Part shown: positions 1 through 7,146 of the stretch, piece by piece
Position numbering within the stretch: position 1 is the stretch's first letter
Layout of the letters: each line of letters begins with the position of its first letter
From: a virus
Strand: one strand, 5' to 3'
Virus record (IMG/VR): IMGVR_UViG_3300030101_004561
Location: 8,484 to 31,097 of that record
Length of the DNA stretch: 22,614 nucleotides
Made by a program: the position numbers and the translations under genes
The notes under the pieces: model-generated
What the model saw: only the letters and a program-made list of their open reading frames with translations
Database searches by the model: none
Told to the model about the DNA's origin: nothing

Positions 1-2030
1 TGATCTCTATATGTACCTTCTAAATCTACTCCTATATATTTTTCTATATATGACTCTATCGCAGATGCATGAGACTGCTTGACATCTTCTGAAGTATTAG
101 GTATACCGCCTATTTCTTTTTCAGTCTTAGATAATTTATTATAATGCCTATCAGGTCTATTCATACAGAATCCTCTATAACCCCTATTTTTAAAATGATA
201 CAGTAAACGTGGTTTATTATTCTCTATTAAAATAGGCATACTATAAAACACACATGCCATTAACACCTCCTCAAAAAATATCTCCGCTGTTTGTGGGCGA
301 GCTACGTATTCTAAAAAAAATTCATTGCTTGGAGCGTGATCCATATTGTATTTTGTTAAACCATGTAATGCCCCGTTTGATCCTCTTCCGCCCACTGTTC
401 CAGATATATCGTAACTATCACAACCAAAAGCTCCAATGTGCTCATTAACAGGATAATATACACCGTTTCTATTTTGTGTTTTATTAGCTAACTGTTTATT
501 TGGAGTCCATGATACTCTAAATCTTCCCTGTGAGTCTGGTGTCCATATAACCTCGGTATCTTTTACACCATCCTTCCAATAAAACTTACCTGTTGTTACG
601 TGCTGGTTCATTATTAACGAATCATTATAATCTATTTGTTGATATATCTTTGTCAAGTTAAATAGACTTCCCTTGCTTTCATCTCTAAACGCATGGCTTT
701 CAGTTCGAGGAAACTGTCTATAAAACTCATTTAAAGCATCTGGATCTTTTTTTAAAGACTCAACTTCAGCCTCCCAGTAGTCTATGGCTCCATTGTATAT
801 ATATTCGTTGTCCACACCCAGCACAGGTTCTATTGGTGTATATAAAACAGGCATCCCATAACGATCTATAAATCCTTCCATATTCCATTCCATAGGAATA
901 AATAGACTATACATTCCGCTTTTTGTCTGACCGTTTGCATTTCTAGTAGATAAGTTAGAATCTTCGTATAGTTTCTTAAAGTTTTCTCCACCCTTACTTA
1001 GAGCGTTTGATGTAGATCCCATCATACATTTTCCAATTATCTTGCTTCCAAGCCTCAAACATGTTTTAGTTACACGCCAATTGTTTAATATGTTATTTGG
1101 CTTAATCCATTTACCACTTTCATCATGTACTAGAAGCAATAACTTTTCACCATCGTAAGAGTTTTCATCTGTATTCTTCCAATCTATTGTTGTGTCTAAT
1201 CCATACAACTCTTCATCTACAATGTCGTACATGTTTTTTTTGGTTATTTTACTTGCAGGAATACGAAATGCTAGCTCTGTTTTAGGTTTATCCATACCAT
1301 CCTGTATCGGCTTGAAAAAAAACGGAAGCCTACTAGATATAGGTACTACTTTATCAGTAAACATCTTTTTTGCATCAGCTCCGGTTTTAGATAGTATACC
1401 AACTCTAGAGTCTTTCGCTAATGTTCCAGTGTTGATGCACTCAGAGGAGCCCATATAAGAAAACCCTGATCGTCTTATCTTTAAATAATCCAACCCAAAG
1501 CATCTATTATCGGCTTTGCATGCTTCCCAAAACATAAAAAATATACGGTTAGCTTCTCTAAAATCTGGATAGCCTACATCAATACTAGTCCATTGTAAAT
1601 ACATATAGTGAGATCCTGTAATGTATGTAGGTATACCGTTATTATTAAACCAATACCCTTCTTCTCTTCTATCAAATTCTTTTTCTATGTAGTCAATCCA
1701 TTTGTTTTTAAAGACTGAGTTCATTTCGTTCCATTGAAATATAGATTGTATTTTAGACAAACTTTTATGTAGAGGCGCTCGTTCCCAATATTGTTGCGAT
1801 TTTGTTTTGGATCTACTATATATTTTGTCTGGCTGTTTGGGTAAACCTAAAACTAGACCATTTATATTTATTATCTCTCCTAGCGTGCCGTCTTTTGAAA
1901 TAATAACTACATCATATTTTTTATTATATCCATATACCCATGTCCGTCCAGAATTTTTGGTAGTTATTACGCCTTTTGGTATGTAATTACTTAAAACTTG
2001 ATATAAACTATTTTGATCTTCTTTCTGCAA
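1..2030 (-). CDS. terL: Terminase large subunit (ATPase/nuclease), 3' end cut by window edge
   Basis: This is the DNA-packaging motor: an ATPase drives DNA into the prohead and a nuclease cuts it. My reverse-strand translation gives 676 residues before the edge. Seen: a Walker A-like stretch KIRRSGFSYMGSS (about 184-196), a Walker B-like KLLLLVHDES (about 296-305), a coupling motif MMGSTSNALSKGG (about 336-348), then an RNase H-like nuclease with GCDSYDISG (Asp537) and LIENN (Glu603). The frame has no ATG until about residue 103, yet residues before that look like the conserved N-terminus of this family (QYWERAPL, KSLSKIQSIFQWNE). I therefore take TTG at 2030 as start, which overlaps the upstream gene by 23 nt. 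A frameshift from the upstream frame is the alternative. The identity is confident; the start is not. Confidence 0.93.
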   Translation of the reverse strand, partial: MQKEDQNSLYQVLSNYIPKGVITTKNSGRTWVYGYNKKYDVVIISKDGTLGEIININGLVLGLPKQPDKIYSRSKTKSQQYWERAPLHKSLSKIQSIFQWNEMNSVFKNKWIDYIEKEFDRREEGYWFNNNGIPTYITGSHYMYLQWTSIDVGYPDFREANRIFFMFWEACKADNRCFGLDYLKIRRSGFSYMGSSECINTGTLAKDSRVGILSKTGADAKKMFTDKVVPISSRLPFFFKPIQDGMDKPKTELAFRIPASKITKKNMYDIVDEELYGLDTTIDWKNTDENSYDGEKLLLLVHDESGKWIKPNNILNNWRVTKTCLRLGSKIIGKCMMGSTSNALSKGGENFKKLYEDSNLSTRNANGQTKSGMYSLFIPMEWNMEGFIDRYGMPVLYTPIEPVLGVDNEYIYNGAIDYWEAEVESLKKDPDALNEFYRQFPRTESHAFRDESKGSLFNLTKIYQQIDYNDSLIMNQHVTTGKFYWKDGVKDTEVIWTPDSQGRFRVSWTPNKQLANKTQNRNGVYYPVNEHIGAFGCDSYDISGTVGGRGSNGALHGLTKYNMDHAPSNEFFLEYVARPQTAEIFFEEVLMACVFYSMPILIENNKPRLLYHFKNRGYRGFCMNRPDRHYNKLSKTEKEIGGIPNTSEDVKQSHASAIESYIEKYIGVDLEGTYRD

Positions 2031-2286
2031 ATCCTTGTTTTGTATTTATATTAATATTTTTATCTTCTTCTTTTAGCTCTTGTTCTTCTTGATCAATCTT
2101 ATTTAATATATCAAATGCATCAAATATAGCTAGTTTTTTGGTGGCTGCAGCATTTTTTAATCTATCAGCTGCAAGTTCATCTTCTGGATCTGGTTTTATA
2201 ATATCTTCTTTGGCAACTTTAATTAATTGCTCAACAGCTTTTCTGCCAGCTTCCACAATTTTAAGTTTTAATATTTCAGATTTCAT
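2008..2286 (-). CDS. Putative terminase small subunit / helical protein preceding TerL
   Basis: A 92-residue, highly charged and predicted helical protein with a basic N-terminal helix and a Glu/Lys-rich C-terminus (EEQELKEEDKN). The central AADRLKNAAATKKLAIFDAF segment resembles proteins I recall directly upstream of the large terminase in marine Bacteroidota phages. Position, size and helical charge suit a small terminase, which recognises packaging sites and regulates the motor, but I see no clear helix-turn-helix. It overlaps the oxygenase stop by 1 nt (ATG start at 2286) and the terL frame by 23 nt, so the three are probably translationally coupled. The small-terminase role is inferred from synteny. 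Confidence 0.7.
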   Translation of the reverse strand: MKSEILKLKIVEAGRKAVEQLIKVAKEDIIKPDPEDELAADRLKNAAATKKLAIFDAFDILNKIDQEEQELKEEDKNININTKQGFAERRSK

Positions 2287-2753
2287 TATTTTAATTTTAT
2301 AAACATTACTTGAACTAGACGTGAATCTTTTTTGGTACCAAAATTTTCATATATGTTTCTAGAGTGTGGAATCTTAGAATCGAATATTACCATTCTATTA
2401 TACGCAGCATAAAAAACACACATAGGTTTGTCATCTTGATAAAGTGTAGTTCCAGCTTGTTTTGGATATTTTTTATTTAAATATAAAAGTATTGTCATGT
2501 CCCCCATCATTTCATCCGTATGTATAAAATTTGGTTCCTTTTGATTAACTGGAGACTGTCTCACAAAATTGTAAGTGACAAAATATTTAGGGAAAGCTTT
2601 TTCCACCTTTTGTTGTAGTTCGTCATTAGATCGAACTTGAATTCCTTTAAAAACATTATCGCCGTCCTGAACATCTATAAACTCTCCCTTTAGTATATTG
2701 TTTACATATTGATCAGGATCATCTATTATATTATTTATAATAATATTTGTCAT
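2286..2753 (-). CDS. 2-oxoglutarate/Fe(II)-dependent oxygenase-like protein (DUF6445-like)
   Basis: 155 residues with the iron-binding triad of the double-stranded beta-helix dioxygenases: the proximal HxD is in FIHTDEMMGDMTILLYLN (about 97-115) and the distal His is in SKIPHSRNIYENFG (about 127-140). The Arg in DSRLVQVMFIKLK near the C-terminus could bind the 2-oxoglutarate carboxylate. Such enzymes hydroxylate or oxidise an amino acid, nucleobase or small molecule using O2 and 2-oxoglutarate. The substrate cannot be read from the sequence. It sits between the tandem Cpn10-like gene (4-nt overlap) and the putative small terminase (1-nt overlap), so it is likely expressed late with packaging genes and may modify a virion or host protein. 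Confidence 0.85.
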   Translation of the reverse strand: MTNIIINNIIDDPDQYVNNILKGEFIDVQDGDNVFKGIQVRSNDELQQKVEKAFPKYFVTYNFVRQSPVNQKEPNFIHTDEMMGDMTILLYLNKKYPKQAGTTLYQDDKPMCVFYAAYNRMVIFDSKIPHSRNIYENFGTKKDSRLVQVMFIKLK

Positions 2754-3316
2754 ATCGCCATAGTAATTTGATGGTCATACATTCTATAAAGCTTTTCTCC
2801 GTCTACCATAAAGGGATACTCTGTGTCAGGTTTAAAACTAACTAAAGTGTGTTTTTTTATACCTTGTTTTTTTAAATAAGTGTTTGGATATATCATCTCC
2901 GCCATTAAAGGTTCTTCCGAAGTATTTTTGTATATAATAGATTTTTTTGTTTTTACCGGTTTTACAAAGCAATAACGATCATGGCTATACCATTTATTGT
3001 TATGTTTATACATATAAAACTGTTCGCTATCTACAAAAAATAAATTGTCTCTAAAAAAACTTTTACAACTTTTTTCCCGACCCTTCATATCATAATAAAA
3101 TTTAAAAACATTATGATGAACCAAAAGAGTATCTCCAATTTGTATTGGACCATTGTATATTATTGGCAAACTTATAACTATAGCCTCTCGATTTGAAGCT
3201 ATATGATTTTCTTGGCTTGTGCTGGTAACAAAATCTATGCCACCTATTTTTTTTGTGTTATTATATCTTTTATTATTAAGGGGTTTAACTATAAAATTAT
3301 ATGGTGATCTCATCAA
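2750..3316 (-). CDS. Tandem GroES/Cpn10-fold-like protein
   Basis: 188 residues that appear to hold two successive Cpn10-like beta-barrels. The first half (about 1-100) has the N-terminal strand NFIVKPL, an AIVISLP strand and IQIGDTLLVHHN, which parallels the 'G.V..VG...V..GD.V.F' core of GroES. The second half (about 112-188) begins with DRYCFVKPV and has a similar order of strands ending in GEKLYRMYDHQI. Between the barrels, SFFRDNLFFVDSEQFYMY resembles the end of a Cpn10 domain. The usual mobile loop is not obvious, so a role as co-chaperonin is uncertain; a structural or folding role in head assembly is also possible. It is separated by about 12 kb from groEL/groES in the same late arm and has 4-nt overlaps with both neighbours. 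Confidence 0.6.
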   Translation of the reverse strand: MMRSPYNFIVKPLNNKRYNNTKKIGGIDFVTSTSQENHIASNREAIVISLPIIYNGPIQIGDTLLVHHNVFKFYYDMKGREKSCKSFFRDNLFFVDSEQFYMYKHNNKWYSHDRYCFVKPVKTKKSIIYKNTSEEPLMAEMIYPNTYLKKQGIKKHTLVSFKPDTEYPFMVDGEKLYRMYDHQITMAI

Positions 3317-3537
3317 AAATTAATGTTATATTCTAAAGAGAAAGGCATGTTGGCATTGAACTCTTTCCATAAAACTACCTCATCATCTTTTTGTATCCAT
3401 ATTTTTATAGAGTTTGCATAATTATCAAATTGTATGAGATGTATTTTGTAGTCGCCATTTAATATAGATTGTCCCACTATATAATGCATAGCACCTGATT
3501 TATAATCAGATCCTACAGATATTTTTCTAATATCCAT
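3313..3537 (-). CDS. Conserved phage protein of unknown function, 74 aa
   Basis: A 74-residue protein alternating short hydrophobic and charged strands (YKIHLIQFDNY, SIKIWIQKDDEVVLWKEF), which suggests a small all-beta fold. There is no signal peptide, membrane segment or metal motif. It starts at an ATG in an A/T-rich leader and ends by a 4-nt overlap with the tandem Cpn10-like gene, so the two are coupled. I recognise it only as a protein that recurs beside that gene in related phages (memory, unverified); no function can be stated. Confidence 0.75.
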   Translation of the reverse strand: MDIRKISVGSDYKSGAMHYIVGQSILNGDYKIHLIQFDNYANSIKIWIQKDDEVVLWKEFNANMPFSLEYNINF

Positions 3538-3573
3538 TTGATTAAATTAAATTTATATAAAGATACAAATTAT

Positions 3574-3711
3574 TTAACGCCCTTGCCCCCTGTAAACCTT
3601 CTGGTAGTTTTTCGAAGATTTTAAAGATGAAGTTTTTGTTTTGGCGTGTACACCTGGACGTTTAACTTTTGTTTTTTTTATAGAAGTGCTATAATTCAGT
3701 CCCCTCGCCAT
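3574..3711 (-). CDS. Small basic conserved phage protein, 45 aa
   Basis: A 45-codon gene that starts with ATG inside the 3' end of the holin gene (23-nt overlap). The product is rich in Lys, Ser and Thr with no acidic residues: KVKRPGVHAKTKTS is followed by SKNYQKVYRGQGR. The RPGVHAKTKTS and KNYxKxYRGQGR pieces look like a conserved family in marine phages, which makes this a real gene despite its size. A nucleic-acid-binding or virion role is plausible from charge only. Confidence 0.75.
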   Translation of the reverse strand: MARGLNYSTSIKKTKVKRPGVHAKTKTSSLKSSKNYQKVYRGQGR

Positions 3712-4189
3712 TTTTATTTATTAAATTAGTTTTTTGTTTACTACCGGCTGAAGATCCAAAATAATATCCAATGACTTGTGTAAAAGCAGCCACAACCGCC
3801 CCGAATCCCATATCAAAAAGCCTTTGAGATTCTTTAGGTATTTCCCACAGCCCTATTGCTCCAGCGACTACACCTATAAAACATAGTGTTATGCCCCAGC
3901 CTACAGTTTTAAATAATATATCATTAGAGCCTGCCGCTAACGCTGCCATCTCTCTTTGTCTAGCACTTGCTCTATCTGCTACCTCAGCCTCATATGCTTC
4001 CAATACCATCTCTTGTGCTCTAATTTTATCCTCAGCAGGTGCGTCAGAATTTTTTATAGATGACACCACTTGTTCAACCGACATGTCGCCTTGAATCAAT
4101 CTACCAAGCGTAGGATTTATAAGACCAACAGAGGCTTTTAATAACCTACCAACTGTTGTTTGTCCAAACTTTTTTTTAGGTTTACTCAT
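3689..4189 (-). CDS. Holin-like membrane protein (3TM holin family)
   Basis: 166 residues. The soluble N-terminal half contains a helical region ending in ADRASARQREMAAL, a motif typical of 3TM holins. It is followed by a strong membrane segment (about 96-116, TVGWGITLCFIGVVAGAIGLW) and a second one (about 127-145, GFGAVVAAFTQVIGYYFGSS) before a Lys-rich tail. Holins permeabilise the inner membrane at the programmed time so that the endolysin can reach peptidoglycan. It directly follows the M15 endolysin gene with a 4-nt ATGA overlap, the expected lysis-cassette arrangement. The membrane topology is clear; the holin function is inferred from family and context. Confidence 0.85.
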   Translation of the reverse strand: MSKPKKKFGQTTVGRLLKASVGLINPTLGRLIQGDMSVEQVVSSIKNSDAPAEDKIRAQEMVLEAYEAEVADRASARQREMAALAAGSNDILFKTVGWGITLCFIGVVAGAIGLWEIPKESQRLFDMGFGAVVAAFTQVIGYYFGSSAGSKQKTNLINKNGEGTEL

Positions 4190-4647
4190 ATTACGGTATA
4201 TTTAGTTTTTCCATTTTCTCTACTTGCTCTTAATGCACGTGATCTGTTTTCATTTTCAGAGACATAACTCATATGTACCCAGTCGGGATTATTATCATCA
4301 CCAAACTCCCAAATAATTTGATCAAAATCTAAATTGTTCTTTATGTAATCAAACATCTCTGCGTTTGTTTTGTGCCCAAAAGTATCATCAATATCAACAG
4401 CTCTTCCTTGACAATGTTGAGAACTTGAACTTCCACCTATTGCTTGATTCAAATCAGGTGATCTATAAAATGAATTTATCTTTATCGGACCGCCAACCCA
4501 TTTTCTTAGTGGTTCAAAGAGTTCATCAGCAAGGATTCCCATATTAGATAAATGATAAGAGTTAGGTGTATTGTCTATACCTAATCTAGAAGCAGTGTTG
4601 GATTTAGTCGCTTCTTTATACGAAACATGATCACTTATTTTTTCCAT
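4186..4647 (-). CDS. M15-family zinc peptidase endolysin (D-Ala-D-Ala carboxypeptidase-like)
   Basis: 153 residues from the ATG at 4647. The M15 zinc site is complete: SQHCQGRAVDID supplies His78 and Asp85, and DWVHMSY supplies His125, with Glu114 in IIWEFGDD a candidate catalytic base. The enzyme should cleave peptide bonds in the peptidoglycan stem during lysis. A longer frame could start at TTG 4680, but the ATG start is preferred because MEKISDHVSYKEA is the family's usual N-terminus and the preceding small membrane gene ends at 4631, leaving a modest 17-nt overlap. There is no signal peptide, which agrees with export through the holin encoded next in the operon. Confidence 0.92.
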   Translation of the reverse strand: MEKISDHVSYKEATKSNTASRLGIDNTPNSYHLSNMGILADELFEPLRKWVGGPIKINSFYRSPDLNQAIGGSSSSQHCQGRAVDIDDTFGHKTNAEMFDYIKNNLDFDQIIWEFGDDNNPDWVHMSYVSENENRSRALRASRENGKTKYTVI

Positions 4648-4780
4648 GCATAATATACCATTTATGTATAGTGTAGCCAATAGCTACAAGTGATAATATA
4701 ATCTTTAAGATGACATCTAAATCTGTTAAAGATGTCATAAGTGCAAGAAAGTTAATGCTATATATTTTTAAATCATTCAC
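4631..4780 (-). CDS. Small membrane protein of the lysis cassette, 49 aa (GTG start)
   Basis: A GTG-initiated 49-residue protein with one membrane segment near its C-terminal half (VILKIILSLVAIGYTIHKWYIMH) and a short basic tail. It lies immediately upstream of the endolysin gene, overlapping it by 17 nt, and its own start lies within the end of the preceding small frame (8-nt overlap). Size, single hydrophobic helix and position suggest a holin- or antiholin-like accessory factor, although a 3TM holin also follows the endolysin. The hydrophobic pattern and the packed overlaps make chance unlikely. Confidence 0.7.
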   Translation of the reverse strand: MNDLKIYSINFLALMTSLTDLDVILKIILSLVAIGYTIHKWYIMHGKNK

Positions 4781-4847
4781 ATTTATCATCTATAAATATA
4801 TATTTAACCTTTATGTCTCCTGCAGTCGTTGTAGTGTAATAATTCAT
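4773..4847 (-). CDS. Tiny ORF between lysis-region genes, 24 aa
   Basis: A 24-codon frame whose ATG overlaps the stop of the 99-aa gene as ATGA (4844-4847) and whose stop overlaps the GTG of the next gene by 8 nt. The product MNYYTTTTAGDIKVKYIFIDD looks like a short beta hairpin. The exact stop-start coupling argues for translation, at least as a leader that delivers ribosomes to the GTG-start gene. I do not recognise it, and it could be only a coupling peptide or the remnant of a longer protein. Confidence 0.4.
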   Translation of the reverse strand: MNYYTTTTAGDIKVKYIFIDDKCE

Positions 4848-5143
4848 TTTTTCTTCGGTTTTTTTCCTGACCTGCTTTTGCCTTTGAAAGCACTTGGCAC
4901 ATCTCCTATTTGGTTGCCAACTTCTTTTATAGCTTTGGTAACGTCTTTAAGTTCTTGACCTACACGATCAACTCTTTTAGACACATCCATTTTTAAAACA
5001 GCAAACTTTTCCTCAAGTATATCAGGAATCATATTATTGTTTTCGTCTTTAGTAAGACCTTTTTTTGTAAGCCATATTGCGGCTATGTTTATTATGATTA
5101 GTAAAACTACTAACCCTATTAATATTAATATAGTTGTATTCAT
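4844..5143 (-). CDS. Membrane-anchored coiled-coil protein, 99 aa
   Basis: The N-terminus is a single strong membrane helix (about residues 4-26, ILILIGLVVLLIIINIAAIWL). A short acidic loop DENNNMIPDILEEK follows, with Asp/Asn spacing like a calcium-loop motif. Then comes an amphipathic helix VSKRVDRVGQELKDVTKAIKEVG (given approximately) and a very basic tail ending in PKKK. This architecture fits an inner-membrane protein with a cytoplasmic or periplasmic coiled coil, such as an i-spanin-like or holin-accessory factor. No lipobox or o-spanin partner was seen. It precedes the lysis genes and is coupled to them, which supports a lysis or virion-membrane role. The function is inferred. Confidence 0.75.
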   Translation of the reverse strand: MNTTILILIGLVVLLIIINIAAIWLTKKGLTKDENNNMIPDILEEKFAVLKMDVSKRVDRVGQELKDVTKAIKEVGNQIGDVPSAFKGKSRSGKKPKKK

Positions 5144-5150
5144 AGTTTAA

Positions 5151-7142
5151 TTAATTTGCAGCTATTGCTAAATATAAATATTTTTCACCATTTGCATTAT
5201 ATCCTGAATCAGTAGTAACAATTTGAAATCCATTGGTTAAAAAATCCACACTCACCATCGTTACTTCAGCATCTGACCTATTGGAATATAACTCTTTATT
5301 TCTAGGATTAGTGGGAGATCTTTTATTATCTACTATATACCAATATTTTGAGACATCTATATTTTTTACCAATAAAAAAGCTGGCTCAAATCCCGTGTTA
5401 ATAGTAGGACCACTACTATTTCCATTACCTGTATAATTTCCAGCTTGCTGATAACCCGATATGTTTGCAAAACAATATGCTATATAAGAATCACCACTTC
5501 TATTAACTACATCCCACCCTCCTACATTAAATGTTGTAGTTGTTGGTGCACTATTCCATATTTTAGTACTACCTCCAGGAGAACCTTTCGGACTATCATC
5601 ATTTAAAACTAAACTTTCTCCGTTTCCTGTTGTCCAAGGACTCGCAGAAATTGCGTCTGCACCCACATAGAAACCCCCTAAATTATTAGTTTTTTTAATA
5701 ATAATTAAAGATGGAGCGACACCTAATGAATGGTCAATATTCCAACCAACGCCGCCATTATTACTACTATCACTTGTTGCACCAGGAGCGCCATCATATT
5801 GAACTATACTGAATCCTGCTTTTGTATTAGCTGATATTTTTTTAGCAACTATTGTTCCTGTTAATGCTGCCGTTGAGTCAGCATCATCTACCTTCACACT
5901 TCCAGATGTTGGAACATTTCCAATTCCAGCCACATTGTTTGTAGTGGGTGCTCCTCCAGCCTTCCAACACCAAGCCACATAAGTTTGATCGTTTGTATTA
6001 AGCGCATTATTATCGCCTGTTGTAAACCCATCAGAATCAAAAGAACTTAATGCATTTGTTTTTGTACTTTGCGCACCATCTGAATTACTTCTTAATTGTT
6101 CTTGAGCACCACGCACTGAGTCGAAAAGAACATTGTCTTCTGTTGAGCTCCTTCTTTTTACCCAAACAAAATCAGGTTGAAATAACAATCCTGTATATCC
6201 AATATTTGTTGTAGTTCCTCCGTATGTGCCGCTTACATCTGCGGCGTTACCGTTAAACTGATAAGTAGCTATTGCAGTTTTTCCTGATGGAAAGTTTAGT
6301 GTGGATGCAGTGGTTGCTGTTTCATTGTTATACAAATTTGAAACATCAGTATTGCTCAATTTAGAATTATATATTCTAACCTGGTCGATACCTCCATCAT
6401 AAGGATTTTGTATACCTGAATCATTTCTATAACCTATTCGAACCTGTAAATTATATGAGCTATTTCCTAGGGGAGAATCAGCTGACAATGTTGTGTTTCC
6501 ATCAGGTGAGCCGTTAATATAAAACTGTATAGCATCACCAATGGAGTTGCCCTCATAACTAAGCGCAACATGTGTCCAAACATCAGCATTTAGTGTGCTT
6601 GTTTCTAAAGGACTAGTGCTTAAAGCATTACCACCGCCTGTACTATATTGATATAATTGCATTTTTCCGTTAGAACCCAATCTTATAAGTTGTCCGTAAG
6701 GGGGGCTCCACCCACCGTTTGGAGAGGTAGCAAATATATCTTGATCTGCGCTAACTGTATTAGGTTTTATCCAAAAAGATAACGTGCCTCCTGTGTCGGG
6801 AAATATTACAGGATTATTAGGTGTAAAGTCTATAGATGAGTTTGAACCGTTAAGATTTGCAGCTTGATCAAATTTGGCATTTATTATTTGAGTAGAACTA
6901 GATCCTACATATGTGTTTACATTAAAGTTTTGATCTGGAAAAATTGGCAGAGCCTCAGTGTCTATCTGTCTCCATGTAGTGCTATCCCAAAACTCTACGT
7001 ATTTAAGTTCATTATTATATCTCCATTCACCCGTACTTGGTGCCGAAGGTCTTGATGCTGTATCCCCTGTAGGTAACTGTAGTGTCGTATTTAGAGAGCT
7101 AAAGTCAAATAGTTTTGGTGTTGTAATTTTAGTTGTTGCCAT
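5151..7142 (-). CDS. Tail-fibre/adhesin-like protein with LamG (concanavalin-A-like) domain
   Basis: 663 residues with modular structure. The N-terminal segment (1-65) starts MATTKI and contains PSTGEWRYNNELKYVEFWDSTTW-type elements (abridged) seen in phage fibre shafts. Residues about 85-275 form a LamG/concanavalin-A-like domain: FDQAANLNGSNSSIDF, GTLSFWIKP, VWTHVALSYEG, IQFYINGSPDG and GGIDQVRIYNSKLS are its usual strands. The rest holds about three diverged repeats of a fibre domain, each with a 'F.PDFVWVK / S.DGFTTG / YVAWCWKAGG'-like pattern. LamG domains bind glycans, so this is likely a receptor-binding or capsid-decorating adhesin. It shares the MATTKI start with the next fibre gene. 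Which virion part carries it cannot be told. Confidence 0.85.
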   Translation of the reverse strand: MATTKITTPKLFDFSSLNTTLQLPTGDTASRPSAPSTGEWRYNNELKYVEFWDSTTWRQIDTEALPIFPDQNFNVNTYVGSSSTQIINAKFDQAANLNGSNSSIDFTPNNPVIFPDTGGTLSFWIKPNTVSADQDIFATSPNGGWSPPYGQLIRLGSNGKMQLYQYSTGGGNALSTSPLETSTLNADVWTHVALSYEGNSIGDAIQFYINGSPDGNTTLSADSPLGNSSYNLQVRIGYRNDSGIQNPYDGGIDQVRIYNSKLSNTDVSNLYNNETATTASTLNFPSGKTAIATYQFNGNAADVSGTYGGTTTNIGYTGLLFQPDFVWVKRRSSTEDNVLFDSVRGAQEQLRSNSDGAQSTKTNALSSFDSDGFTTGDNNALNTNDQTYVAWCWKAGGAPTTNNVAGIGNVPTSGSVKVDDADSTAALTGTIVAKKISANTKAGFSIVQYDGAPGATSDSSNNGGVGWNIDHSLGVAPSLIIIKKTNNLGGFYVGADAISASPWTTGNGESLVLNDDSPKGSPGGSTKIWNSAPTTTTFNVGGWDVVNRSGDSYIAYCFANISGYQQAGNYTGNGNSSGPTINTGFEPAFLLVKNIDVSKYWYIVDNKRSPTNPRNKELYSNRSDAEVTMVSVDFLTNGFQIVTTDSGYNANGEKYLYLAIAAN

Positions 7143-7146
7143 TCTT

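Noticed and set aside
4518-4530. A CTGATGA core on the minus strand within the M15 endolysin gene.
   Set aside because: No stem II/GAAA/stem III order follows; it encodes the conserved LADEL region of the peptidase.
4648-4680. TTG-start extension of the endolysin by 11 residues.
   Set aside because: The ATG at 4647 gives the family-typical N-terminus, and the extension would lie in the overlapping small membrane gene.
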